Source: Actinacidiphila acididurans
GTDB lineage: Bacteria; Actinomycetota; Actinomycetes; Streptomycetales; Streptomycetaceae
NCBI RefSeq assembly: GCF_016918855.1
Contig: NZ_JADKYB010000022.1
Location: 95,348 to 159,347, forward strand
DNA: 64,000 nt
Direction of reading: 5' to 3'
Below, one piece after another: positions 15,593 through 24,519 of the stretch; positions within the stretch are counted from its first letter, which is position 1; each line of letters starts with the position of its first letter. The notes under the pieces are model-generated. The model was given only the letters and a program-made list of their open reading frames with translations, ran no database searches and was not told where the DNA came from. A program made the translations under genes and the position numbers.

Positions 15593-18500
15593 TCAGCCGG
15601 CGGCCGAGTGGTGCGCGTGGCCGGTGGGGTCCGGGGCGGCCGGCCGGTCCGGGCCCTCCGGTTCCGCTTTATCGTGCTGCGCTTCCTCCGGTTCGGCCCC
15701 TTCCGGTGCCACGCCCGCCGATTCCGCTCCGGCCCGCAGCGAGGCCAGTACGGCCAGCAGGTCGGTGGCCAACTGCCGCGTCGGCCCGTGCGGTTCGCGG
15801 CGCGCGGCCCGCTCCAGCGCGGTGCGGGTGCGCGGTTGACCCGGCCACTGCCAGACCAGCATTCGCAGGGCCAGCCCGCGGTGGGCGTGGTCCGGACCGG
15901 CCAGCGCCGAGGCGACCGCCTCCGCCTCGGGCCGGCCCAGCAGCGCGTGCCGGAAAGCAGCCTCGCGCGGGCCCGGCGCCGGGTCCTGCACGGCCCGCTC
16001 GGCGAACAGTTCCGGCACACCCGGGTGCGCCCGGTACCGGCTGCCGATCAGGTCCAGCGCGGTGGCCCGCGGCCGGGCGGCGGGATCGCGTACCGCCTGC
16101 TCCAGCAGCAGATCCCGTACGGCCGGATCGTCCGGCCGGTGACCGCCGAGCACCTGGAGGGCGACCACCCGGGCGTGCCCGTCCGGATCGGTGACCGCCC
16201 GGTCCAGCAGCAACTCCCTTGCCCTGGTGTCGCCTCGCGGCCACTGCCCGGCCAGCAGCCGCAGCGCCGCGGCCCGTACCAGCCGGTCCCGCTCCGCCGG
16301 GCCGGCCCGGTCCAGCAGCAGGGCGCGCACCCGTTCGTCGTCCGCCCGCCGGCCGGCCACCAGCCGCAGTGCCTCGATACGGGCACCGGCGCTGCGGTCC
16401 GCGCGGCCGCTCTCCAGCAGCAGCGCGACCACCCGCTCGTCGTCCGGCCGCCGTTCGCCGAGCAGCCGCAGCGCGAACGCCCGGGTGCCGCCGCTCGGGT
16501 CGGCCGCGGCCCGCTCCAGCAGGGTCTCCAGTGCGTCCTCGTCGGTCGCCCGGAACCCGGCCAGCGCGCGCAGCGCCGCCTCGCGCACCTGCGGCGCGGT
16601 GTCCGCCGCCGCCCGCTCGCGCAGCAGGCCGGGCACCAGCGGGTCGTCCGGCCACAGCTCGCCGAGCAGTGTCACGGCGGTGGCCCGTACCGGCGGACCC
16701 GGATCGGCCACCGCCGACTCCCTTATTTCTGCGGGTGCTTGTTCCCGCGGCGGGTCGTGCTCGGCGGTCATCCGCAGCGCGCCGGCCCGTACCGCCGCGA
16801 CCGGGGAGCCCAGCGCGTCGCGGGCCGCCGCGCGGACCTCCGGCTGGTCGGCCCAGCGCCGGCCGAGCTGGTGGAACACGACCTGCGCCACGTACTCCGA
16901 CCTGGTGGTCCGCGCCTGCTCCAGCAGCACGCGCAGCGTCGGCCCGGCGTCCTCGCCGTCCGCCCACCACTCCGCGAGCGCCGTCAGCGCGGCGCCGCGT
17001 GCGTAGTCGCTGGTCTCGGCGGCGATCCGGGCCGGCAGCAGGTTCCGTACCCGCTCCTCGTGCGGCCACCACTCGCCGAGGACCTGCACCGCGGTGTGCC
17101 GTACCCGGTCGCTGCGGTCGGCGACGGCGCGTTCCAGCAGCAGCGCCAGGGCCGGTTCGCTGTGCGGGCGGCGCTCGCCGAGTACGCGCAGGGCGGCGGC
17201 GCGGATGTCGGCGCCCTCGTGGAAACGGGCCAGCGTGCTCAGCCGGGCCGGGTCGCCGTACAGGTGGCAGGCCAGGTGCGCGGCCGTGGACTCGGGGGAG
17301 ACGACCAGGCCGCCGTCCGCGTAGAAGCGGTATTCGGGCACGAACTGGCCGCTCAGGTGGAACCAGCGCAGATACCGGGCCCGGCCCTCCCACGCCTCGG
17401 GGAACCCGGCCAGCACCGGGCCGAGTTCGCGCAGCCGGTCGCCCGGGCCGAGCGACAGCGCGGTGGTCAGCTCGTCCACGGCCCGCGCGCTCTGCGCCGC
17501 CAGCGACCCGGTCCGGCCGAACTCGGCCAGGCACCGCACGGCCAGCACCAGCATCGCCGGGTCGGCCCGGGAGCGGTACAGGTCCAGCAGGTGGTCGACC
17601 ATCGCCGCGGCGTCCCGGTCGCCGAGCAGCCCGGCGAGCAGCAAAAGCACCTCGCGCCAGGACGGGTCGGCGGCGTGCCGGGTGACGACGTCGTCCAGCA
17701 GGTCCTGCGGCGTCGGCCAGTCCCTTCGGTCCCGGTAGCGGTCCGCGATGTCGCACGCGGCCAGGTACTCCAGGAAGGCGCGGTGCACGAAGCCGTACAC
17801 CTGGCCGCCGTAGCGGGCCAGGATGAAGTTCCGCCGGCGCAGCAGTGCGACCAGGCCGCGGGCGCCCGCGCTTACGTCCGGCCCGGAGAGCGGGTACTGG
17901 GCCAGGAAGGTACGGAACACTTCTTCCAGGTCGGTGCCGTGGATGCGGTTGGCGCCGATGCCGTGCCCGTTCTCCTTCGCGTGCTCCTGTTCGTTCCCGG
18001 GGCCGTCCTGCCGCCGGTCTCCCTGCCCGTCCTCCTGCATCCGGCGGGCCAGGAACTGCAGCAGCTCCAGCCGCTCGTCCGCGCCGAGCACGTCCCGCAC
18101 CGCCTGCGGCAGCTCCTCGCCGAGGAACTTCGCGTCCAGGTCCCAGTGCGCGACCAGGACGGTCACCGCGTGGCGGTACGCGCCCCGGCGGCTGCGCGGC
18201 AGTTCGTGCCGCCGGCCGATCAGGGCGAGGATCGTCAGCAGCAGCGGGTTGCCGGCCAGCTCGCGGATCGGCCGGGACCGCGCGACGGCCCCGGTCAGCC
18301 GGTCGCCCAGCTTCTCGGCCAGCTCCGGGTCGTGCGGGCAGACCTTCGCGTACCAGCGGCGTGCGAACGTCTCGATCTGCGGCCGGTCCAGGTCCTGGAG
18401 CACGTAGTGGCCGAACCCCGCCTCCTCCAGCACCGCTTCCTGGTAGCCGGTGATCCGGGACGTGACGACGACCCTGGCCAGCGGGTGGGCGCGGGCGAAC

Positions 18501-19678
18501 TCGGCGATCCTGCCTTCCAGCTCGCGGCGCAGCCCGGGGTCGAACAGCTCGTCCAGCCCCTCGAAGACGACCAGTGCCTTCCCCCGGGCCAGCCGGTCCC
18601 GCAGCACCGCCTCGGGTACGGACAGGCCCTGGGTACGGTGCAGATGCCGCAGGAACTCCTCGAACGTGGCGTCCCGCCACTCCCGTTCGGCGAACCGGCG
18701 CAGCTCCACGACCACCGGCAGCATGCCGGCCAGCGGCCCGAGCGGATGGTCCGGCGCCGGGCCGGCCAGCAGCGTCAGCGCCACGTACCGTACGACCGTC
18801 GACTTCCCCGCCCCCGGATCGCCCAGCAGCACCACGCACCGGTTGCCCGGCGCCGCCAGCAGCGACAGCACGGACTGGCGGGGCCGCTGCCGGTAGTCGG
18901 TCCGCGCCCGGGCGAGCGTCGCCGCGTCCAATACGTCGAGCAGGCCGCGGGTGTCTTCCCCGGCTCGCGTCCGCCCCGGCTCCGCCACCTCCGGCTCCGC
19001 CAGCCGCCGCACCAGCTCGCGCGGCAACTCCACGGCGCGCACCCCGGCCCGCACCTTGGGCGCCACGAACACCTCCGTCAGGTGCACCGCCGGCGTCCGG
19101 CCCTGATCGTCCAGCGGCCTGATCACCTCCAGGTCCAGCCGCCCGTACGTGTCACGCACCCGCTGCCCGTACCGCGCGACCGCGGCCTCCGGGTCCACTT
19201 CCTCGGGGATCGGGGCAGCTCCGGTGACGGTCAGGTTGACGACGGTGGCGTTGTCGCCGGTGATCACGGTGTCGGCGTCGCCCCCGATGACGGCTGCGCG
19301 GGGGGCGGGGGCGGGTGCGGGCGGCGCGGGGGGCTGTACGTGTTGGCCGCCAGCGGCGCGGGCCTTGGACAGGGCGGCCCGGTCCCCGGAGTCCGGGCCG
19401 CCGAGCGGTGCCGGCTGGTTCTGGCCGGCCGGTAGCTCGGGCCGGGCGGGCTCGTCGGGGGAGTCCTGGTCCTCGGACGGTTCGGGCCGGTCGTGAGATG
19501 CCGAGCCCTCGGAGTGTGTCGGCCGGCCCCGGTCAGCGGGCACCTCTGGCCGGGCGGACCGACCCTGAGCGGGCGGGTCCTGAGGCTCGACGGGCTGGTC
19601 CCGAACAGCAGGGCTTTCGCGCTGTGCCGGGCGGAGCAGGCGGGCCAGACGGGTCAGGACGGGAAGGCGGCGGGTCAA
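15593..19678 (-). CDS. NACHT-type STAND NTPase with C-terminal HEAT repeats
   Basis: This 1361-residue protein starts at TTG 19678, which overlaps the upstream stop (TTGA). Residues 1-125 are Pro/Arg/Asp-rich and probably disordered. Residues 127-143 are RAAVIGGDADTVITGDN, a motif also found twice in the upstream protein. The NTPase domain has Walker A GDPGAGKST (286-294), a Walker B region VVFEGLDELFD (about 366-378, Glu in place of the usual Asp before GLDE), the sensor-like VVTSR and the NPLLLTILAL helix typical of NACHT modules. From about 790 to 1310 there are some 15 HEAT-like helix pairs (pattern DxxxxVRxxALxxLGExxP). STAND proteins oligomerise on ligand sensing by the repeats. No enzymatic effector domain is fused. 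Confidence 0.88.
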   Translation of the reverse strand: MTRRLPVLTRLARLLRPAQRESPAVRDQPVEPQDPPAQGRSARPEVPADRGRPTHSEGSASHDRPEPSEDQDSPDEPARPELPAGQNQPAPLGGPDSGDRAALSKARAAGGQHVQPPAPPAPAPAPRAAVIGGDADTVITGDNATVVNLTVTGAAPIPEEVDPEAAVARYGQRVRDTYGRLDLEVIRPLDDQGRTPAVHLTEVFVAPKVRAGVRAVELPRELVRRLAEPEVAEPGRTRAGEDTRGLLDVLDAATLARARTDYRQRPRQSVLSLLAAPGNRCVVLLGDPGAGKSTVVRYVALTLLAGPAPDHPLGPLAGMLPVVVELRRFAEREWRDATFEEFLRHLHRTQGLSVPEAVLRDRLARGKALVVFEGLDELFDPGLRRELEGRIAEFARAHPLARVVVTSRITGYQEAVLEEAGFGHYVLQDLDRPQIETFARRWYAKVCPHDPELAEKLGDRLTGAVARSRPIRELAGNPLLLTILALIGRRHELPRSRRGAYRHAVTVLVAHWDLDAKFLGEELPQAVRDVLGADERLELLQFLARRMQEDGQGDRRQDGPGNEQEHAKENGHGIGANRIHGTDLEEVFRTFLAQYPLSGPDVSAGARGLVALLRRRNFILARYGGQVYGFVHRAFLEYLAACDIADRYRDRRDWPTPQDLLDDVVTRHAADPSWREVLLLLAGLLGDRDAAAMVDHLLDLYRSRADPAMLVLAVRCLAEFGRTGSLAAQSARAVDELTTALSLGPGDRLRELGPVLAGFPEAWEGRARYLRWFHLSGQFVPEYRFYADGGLVVSPESTAAHLACHLYGDPARLSTLARFHEGADIRAAALRVLGERRPHSEPALALLLERAVADRSDRVRHTAVQVLGEWWPHEERVRNLLPARIAAETSDYARGAALTALAEWWADGEDAGPTLRVLLEQARTTRSEYVAQVVFHQLGRRWADQPEVRAAARDALGSPVAAVRAGALRMTAEHDPPREQAPAEIRESAVADPGPPVRATAVTLLGELWPDDPLVPGLLRERAAADTAPQVREAALRALAGFRATDEDALETLLERAAADPSGGTRAFALRLLGERRPDDERVVALLLESGRADRSAGARIEALRLVAGRRADDERVRALLLDRAGPAERDRLVRAAALRLLAGQWPRGDTRARELLLDRAVTDPDGHARVVALQVLGGHRPDDPAVRDLLLEQAVRDPAARPRATALDLIGSRYRAHPGVPELFAERAVQDPAPGPREAAFRHALLGRPEAEAVASALAGPDHAHRGLALRMLVWQWPGQPRTRTALERAARREPHGPTRQLATDLLAVLASLRAGAESAGVAPEGAEPEEAQHDKAEPEGPDRPAAPDPTGHAHHSAAG

Positions 19679-20169
19679 GGACGTGGTCCGTCGCCCGTGA
19701 CGACCTCGTCCGCGTCGCCGCCCACTGCCGCCGAGCGCGGCCCCTGGGCGGTGACGTCGGTCGCGGGCGCCGGTGCCCGCGTGGCGGGCGGCTGAGTTCC
19801 GGCCGCCGGCGGGAGCGGGGGGAGCGTGACGTCGTCCCCCGTCACCACACGCCGTGCGTTGCCGCCGATCGCGACCGCGCGTTCCCCGCCCGCCGCGACG
19901 GAGCCGGTGCCGGTACCGATCCCCGTACCCGTAGCGCCTGTTGACGTACTACCGCTTCCCGAAGAGCCCCCCGACGCCGCGTCGCGCGCCAGCGTGAGCA
20001 CCGACAGGGCGAGGCCGGCGAGTGCGACCGCCCCGCTGGCCACGCCCGCGACGGCGCCGGCCGTGTCGAGGTTGACCACGATGGCCACGATCACCAGGGC
20101 CACCACCGCGGCCCCGCAGACGGCTGCCCCGGCCCGGGCCCACGCACGCCGTGTTGTCGTCGTCGACAT
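19675..20169 (-). CDS. Two-helix membrane protein with duplicated GG-TGD motif, candidate adaptor/effector
   Basis: The 164-residue product starts at ATG 20169 behind AAGGGGGC. Two membrane helices (about 14-34 and 38-60, GAVAGVASGAVALAGLALSV) are followed by a Gly/Ser/Thr linker. Then come two copies of a 17-residue motif: RAVAIGGNARRVVTGDD (97-113) and RSAAVGGDADEVVTGDG (145-161), the second ending three residues from the C terminus. The same motif occurs once in the NACHT protein encoded immediately downstream, and the genes overlap as TTGA. I infer a membrane-tethered partner that contacts the NACHT protein through stacking of these beta-prone motifs. It is not a family I can name. Confidence 0.7.
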   Translation of the reverse strand: MSTTTTRRAWARAGAAVCGAAVVALVIVAIVVNLDTAGAVAGVASGAVALAGLALSVLTLARDAASGGSSGSGSTSTGATGTGIGTGTGSVAAGGERAVAIGGNARRVVTGDDVTLPPLPPAAGTQPPATRAPAPATDVTAQGPRSAAVGGDADEVVTGDGPRP

Positions 20170-20715
20170 GACTGCCCCCTTGATCCCCATTGCCCCGGTT
20201 CCCCCCAGGGGGTGGCCGATTGTAGGGGGTCGCTCCGGTACAGGGCGGGACAATCCGGCGTACGCCGCAGCACGCGCGCGGCACGGCCCGGCCGGCCGCG
20301 AACCCGGTCGTACAAAAAGGGGGAGCCCCGCCGCTCTCAACCCTTCAGTTGCCCTCCCCCCACGGAACACCAGGTCATCCCGCCCGTACCGGACATCGCC
20401 CCCGCCCCCGGAGCCCCGCACCGCCCTCCCCGGCACCCCCGGCGCGCCGACCGGCGTGCGGGTCCCGGCCCCCGGCCCGGTCGCCTTTCCGGCCGAGCAC
20501 AATGGGCCACCCCGCACCGGCCGGTCCACCTCCCTGCGTACGCCGCCCTGCGCCCGTTGCAGGACGTCGCCCTGTACGACGACACGTACGTGTGAAGTCC
20601 GTGTGATATGCAGAGGCCGCCATCGGCCGTTGGGATCACGCGCGGCCGTCAGGGGGGTCGGGAGCCGGGAACCGCCGTGGGTGGCGGTCGGCACCGGTCA
20701 TGGGGAGGGGACGTT
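20170..20715. promoter_or_regulatory. 546-bp divergent intergenic region
   Basis: No gene is evident between the minus-strand adaptor/NACHT operon and the plus-strand secreted protein. It contains a perfect 12-bp palindrome ACACGTACGTGT at 20582-20593 and a run of five A followed by five G at 20315-20324. Promoters for both directions should lie here, but I could not fix -35/-10 boxes. Confidence 0.4.
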
Positions 20716-22287
20716 TTGGGGATACGTGTGCGCGTGCCGGCGAAGTGGCGGCGGTCGGGGGCGGTGGCCTTCGCCGTGGGGGCGATGCTGGCGGGGATCG
20801 CGGGAGTGGGGGCGCAGCCGGCTTCGGCGCAACCGGCCTTTCCCTCCTGGCTGGTGGGGTTCGAGACGGAACACGGCCTCGGCGGCCCGTTCCGGGCGTG
20901 CTCGGCGATCGAGCTGTCGAAGGTCCGTGAGCTGACGTCGCCCGACTGCTTCACCGGGCGTACGGCCGGCGATTATTCGACGTGGTACCACGGCGGCACG
21001 CCGGACTGGGGCGCGGACACGGTGCGGTACGAGACGCACCCGCAGTACAACGCGGCGACCCGGCAGACCGCGCTCGCGGTCACCGTCGCCAGCAACCCGC
21101 CGGTGAGCTACACGACGGGCAACGGCCGGCCGGTGCTCGCGACCACCGCCGACGCGGCGCTCTACTCGCCGGGCGCCACCGCCACCTTCTACTCCTGGTC
21201 CGGGCCCACCGAGGAGGGTGTGCAGCGCACCGCGCACACCGAGCAGGTGGCGATCCTGTCGACCGCCACCTGCACGAGCGTGCTGGGGCACACTCCGCCG
21301 GCCGGCTCGCTGTGCACCCTGCCCGCCAAGGGCGCGCCCGTGCCGGACCACGCGGACCAGTGCCTCGGGGACGCGGGCGGCGCGCTGATGTCCGGCGGAA
21401 AGCTGATCGGCGTCTCGGCCACGCCGTCCACCGGATGCGTGGCCGCGAGCGGGGTGCGCCTGTACGTCAACGTGACGGCGTACCACTCGGTGATCGGGGC
21501 GTGGGGGCACGACGTCTACGCCGACCCCTGGGACAGCGGCTCGGTGACCGCGCAGCAGCCGTGGTCCGGCGGCGGCTTCGTCTCCTTCTGCGACATCGAC
21601 GGCGGCGGCCACCTCATCGGCTGCCAGGAGAACGGCGGGGCGGCGGACTTCTTCGACGTCCAGTACAACTGGCTCACCCAGGCCGGCGATCTCGACGGCG
21701 ACGGCTACGGCGATCTGCTCGCCCGGACACCCGGCGGCGCCCTCTACCGCTACTCCGGACCGTTGTCCGGCGACTTCGACACCCAGCGGCACACCTGGCT
21801 CGCCAACGGTTTCGGCGGCTACAACGCGATCTTCGCCAGCACCGACTTCTCCGGTGACGGCATCCCCGACGTCCTGGCCCGCGACGCCGCCGGCGACCTG
21901 TGGCTCTACCGCGGTACGGGCAAGGGCGGCCTCCAGCCCCGCGTCCACATCGGGGTCGGCCTGCGCGGCTACAACCTGATCACCGGCCGCGGCGACCTCT
22001 CCGGCGACGGCCTGGCCGACTTCATCGCCCGCGACTCCGCCGGCACCCTCTGGCTCTTCAAGGGCAACGGCAAGGGCAGCTACGCCGGCCGCGTCAAGCT
22101 CGCCACGGGCTACGCCGGCTACAACCGCATCGTCGCCTCCGGCGACATCGACCACGACGGCCACCCCGACCTCTTCGCCACCACCCCCGCGGGCGGTGCC
22201 GCCGTCATCAACGTCACCAACGGCACCCTGTCCCACCCCAAGTGGTACGCCTCCGGGGGCTACCAGGTGTTCACGCACATCAACTGA
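20716..22287 (+). CDS. Secreted trypsin-fold pseudoprotease with FG-GAP repeats
   Basis: TTG 20716 follows GGGGAGGGGACG and fits a signal peptide ending PASAQPA; the product is 523 residues. Residues about 40-270 align by eye with S1 trypsin-like proteases, but all three catalytic positions are changed. The AAHC equivalent reads LTSPDC (Asp77 for His), the NDIAL equivalent reads RQTAL (Thr118 for Asp), and the GDSGGP equivalent reads GDAGGA (Ala220 for Ser). Paired cysteines remain. The C-terminal half carries FG-GAP/VCBS-like repeats (GDLDGDGYGDLLART, TDFSGDGIPDVLARD, GDLSGDGLADFIARD, GDIDHDGHPDLFATT), a calcium-binding propeller. It is probably an extracellular binding protein, not an enzyme. 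Confidence 0.8.
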   Translation: MGIRVRVPAKWRRSGAVAFAVGAMLAGIAGVGAQPASAQPAFPSWLVGFETEHGLGGPFRACSAIELSKVRELTSPDCFTGRTAGDYSTWYHGGTPDWGADTVRYETHPQYNAATRQTALAVTVASNPPVSYTTGNGRPVLATTADAALYSPGATATFYSWSGPTEEGVQRTAHTEQVAILSTATCTSVLGHTPPAGSLCTLPAKGAPVPDHADQCLGDAGGALMSGGKLIGVSATPSTGCVAASGVRLYVNVTAYHSVIGAWGHDVYADPWDSGSVTAQQPWSGGGFVSFCDIDGGGHLIGCQENGGAADFFDVQYNWLTQAGDLDGDGYGDLLARTPGGALYRYSGPLSGDFDTQRHTWLANGFGGYNAIFASTDFSGDGIPDVLARDAAGDLWLYRGTGKGGLQPRVHIGVGLRGYNLITGRGDLSGDGLADFIARDSAGTLWLFKGNGKGSYAGRVKLATGYAGYNRIVASGDIDHDGHPDLFATTPAGGAAVINVTNGTLSHPKWYASGGYQVFTHIN

Positions 22288-22303
22288 GCCCCTCCCCGCG
22301 GTG

Positions 22304-22343
22304 ACCGGCCGCCCGGCCCGAGGGCGCGGGCGGGGCGGCCGGT
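22304..22343. terminator. Bidirectional terminator hairpin
   Basis: ACCGGCCGCCC (22304-22314) is perfectly complementary to GGGCGGCCGGT (22333-22343), with further pairing inside the 18-nt loop. It lies between convergent stops at 22287 and 22368. Confidence 0.65.
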
Positions 22344-22367
22344 ATGAACGGAGGGGTCGGTTCCCGC

Positions 22368-24257
22368 TCAGTCCACCGCCGCCAGGAATTGCGTGGCCGC
22401 GAGCTCCGCGTACAGCGGGTCGGCGGAGACGAGTTCGGCGTGGGTGCCCACCGCCCGGACGACGCCAGCGTCCATGACGACGATGCGGTCGGCCATGGTG
22501 ACCGTGGAGAGGCGGTGGGCGACGACCAGAACGGTGGTGGTGCGGGCCGCGTCGGCGACGGTGTCGCGCAGGGCGGCCTCGTTGACGGCGTCGAGCTGGG
22601 AGGTGGCCTCGTCGAGGAGCAGGAGGCGGGGGCGGCGCAGGAGGGCGCGGGCGATGGCGACGCGCTGGCGTTCGCCGCCGGAGAGCTTGGTGCCGCGGTG
22701 GCCGACCAGGGTCTCCAGGCCCTGCGGGAGGCGGGCGACCAGGCCGTCGAGCCGGGTGGCCACGAGGACGTCGCGCAGCTCGGCGTCGGTGGCGTCGGGG
22801 GCGCCGAGCAGGAGGTTGGCACGCAGGGAGCCGGACAGGACCGGCGCGTCCTGCTCGACGTAGCCGATGGCCGCGCGCAGCCGGGCGAGGTCCCAGTGCC
22901 GGATGTCGGTGCCGTCCAGCAGGATGCGGCCGGCGGTGGGCTCGTAGAAGCGCTCGATGAGCGAGAAGACCGTGGTCTTCCCCGCGCCCGAGGGGCCGAC
23001 GAAGGCGGTCATGCCGCCGGGCGGGATCGTGACGGTGACGCCGTGGTGGATCTCGGGCAGGTCGGGCGCGTACCGGAAGCGCACGTCCTCGAAGGCGAGG
23101 CCGGCGGGCGGCGCGCCGGGCTCGGCGGGCGCGGGGAGTACGGGCGGCTCGGTCGGCAGCCGGTGCGCCTCCTGGATCCGGGCGACGGCGGCCGCGCCGA
23201 CCTGGTACTCGCTGACCGCGCTCACCAGTTGCTGCACCGGCGGCATCAGGTAGAAGACGTACATCAGGAACGCGATGAGCGTGCCGATGTGGATCGCGCC
23301 GGAGGCGACCCGGCCGCCGCCGACCGCGAGCACCGTGAGGAAGGCGATCTGCGAGGCGAGCCCCGCGGTGTTCCCGGCCACCGCGCTCCACTTCGCCGAG
23401 CGCAGGCTCGCCCGCCACGACTCCTCGGCGGCCTCGTGGACGGCCGCCTCCTCGCGGAGTTCGGCGCCGGACGCCTTGACCGTACGCAGCGCGCCGAGCA
23501 TCCGCTCCAGCGCGGCGCCCATCCGGCCCACCGATTCCTGCGCCTGCTTGCCGGCCCGGTGGATCCGGGGGACGAGCAGGCCGATGACGGTCGCGGCCAG
23601 GACGAGCACCGCCAGGGCGACGCCGAACAGCACCAGGTCGAGCACGGCCATCATGGTCAGGGTGGCGAGCATGGTCAGGCCGCCGGTGACCGCGCCGACC
23701 AGCGAACTCGTCGTCACCTCGTGCAGCAGGGTGGTGTCCGCGGTCACCCGCGACATCAGGTCCCCGGGCTCGCTCCGGTCGACCGCCGAGATCCGCAGCC
23801 GCAGCAGATGCGACACCAGGTTGCGCCGGGCGGACAGCACGACGGACTCCCCGGTGCGGCGCAGCACGTACGAACCGAGCGCCCCGAGGGCTGCGTTGCC
23901 CACCACCAGCAGGCTCATCAGCATGGCCTCGACCGCGATCGACCGGTGGCTGCCCAGGTTGTCGATCAGCCGCCGCGCGGCCAGCGGCAGGATCAGCCCG
24001 GTGGCCCCGGTGACCAGGCTCAGCGCACCGCCCAGCAGCAGCCACAGCCGGTACGGGCGTACGTACGCGAGCAGGACCCGCCAGGCGGGCGGATCGGGGT
24101 CGGGCTTCGGATCGTGGCCGGGGTCCGGGGCCGGGCCGTGCGTCGAGCCCTGACCAGGCACGGACACAGGCACGGACACAGGCACGGACACAGAGCCGGA
24201 TACGGATACGGGCACTGCTGCGGCGGCGGATCCGGGCTCGTCGTTCCGCGTGTCCAC
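22368..24257 (-). CDS. ABC exporter, fused membrane and ATPase domains
   Basis: The GTG at 24257, behind GGTGAGGAG, gives 629 residues. A Ser/Val/Pro/Asp-rich N-terminal tail (about 1-55, partly a 12-bp DNA repeat) precedes six membrane helices (about 60-345) of the ABC_membrane type. The ATPase domain has Walker A GPSGAGKTT, Q-loop EQDAP, signature LSGGERQR, Walker B LLLLDEATS and the H-loop AHRLST. It resembles homodimeric multidrug/lipid/peptide exporters of the BmrA/MsbA class; the substrate is unknown. It is divergent from the second trypsin-like gene and convergent with the first. Confidence 0.9.
   Translation of the reverse strand: MDTRNDEPGSAAAAVPVSVSGSVSVPVSVPVSVPGQGSTHGPAPDPGHDPKPDPDPPAWRVLLAYVRPYRLWLLLGGALSLVTGATGLILPLAARRLIDNLGSHRSIAVEAMLMSLLVVGNAALGALGSYVLRRTGESVVLSARRNLVSHLLRLRISAVDRSEPGDLMSRVTADTTLLHEVTTSSLVGAVTGGLTMLATLTMMAVLDLVLFGVALAVLVLAATVIGLLVPRIHRAGKQAQESVGRMGAALERMLGALRTVKASGAELREEAAVHEAAEESWRASLRSAKWSAVAGNTAGLASQIAFLTVLAVGGGRVASGAIHIGTLIAFLMYVFYLMPPVQQLVSAVSEYQVGAAAVARIQEAHRLPTEPPVLPAPAEPGAPPAGLAFEDVRFRYAPDLPEIHHGVTVTIPPGGMTAFVGPSGAGKTTVFSLIERFYEPTAGRILLDGTDIRHWDLARLRAAIGYVEQDAPVLSGSLRANLLLGAPDATDAELRDVLVATRLDGLVARLPQGLETLVGHRGTKLSGGERQRVAIARALLRRPRLLLLDEATSQLDAVNEAALRDTVADAARTTTVLVVAHRLSTVTMADRIVVMDAGVVRAVGTHAELVSADPLYAELAATQFLAAVD
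24157..24192. repeat. Three perfect 12-bp tandem copies in the exporter N-terminus
   Basis: ggcacggacaca is repeated at 24157-24168, 24169-24180 and 24181-24192. In the exporter frame it encodes repeated VPVS units in the non-conserved N-terminal tail, so copy number can change without disrupting the frame. Confidence 0.9.
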
Positions 24258-24519
24258 GGACAGCTCCTCACCATTCGCACGTCGGCCGCTGATCCCCGGC
24301 CCCGATTCCATTGTCCCGCCCGGCGCCTCCACAACTCGCCGACAATTTCTCCGCAGTTCGATGACACAACCATGCACCGGCGGCAATAATCGCCGCTGGC
24401 ATGGGTGGGGGGACCTCCTGTGTGCACGTTCGTTGCGCCGGGGGGGCGTTTGCGCAGTTCATCGCCAGGAGCCGGCCGGCCGCCGCGGACGAAATGTCGT
24501 TTCCATGAACAGGAGTCAC

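Noticed and set aside
15669..18839. Second minus-strand frame of 1056 codons inside the NACHT gene
   Set aside because: Shifted frame of the HEAT region; Arg/Pro/Gly/Ala-only composition.
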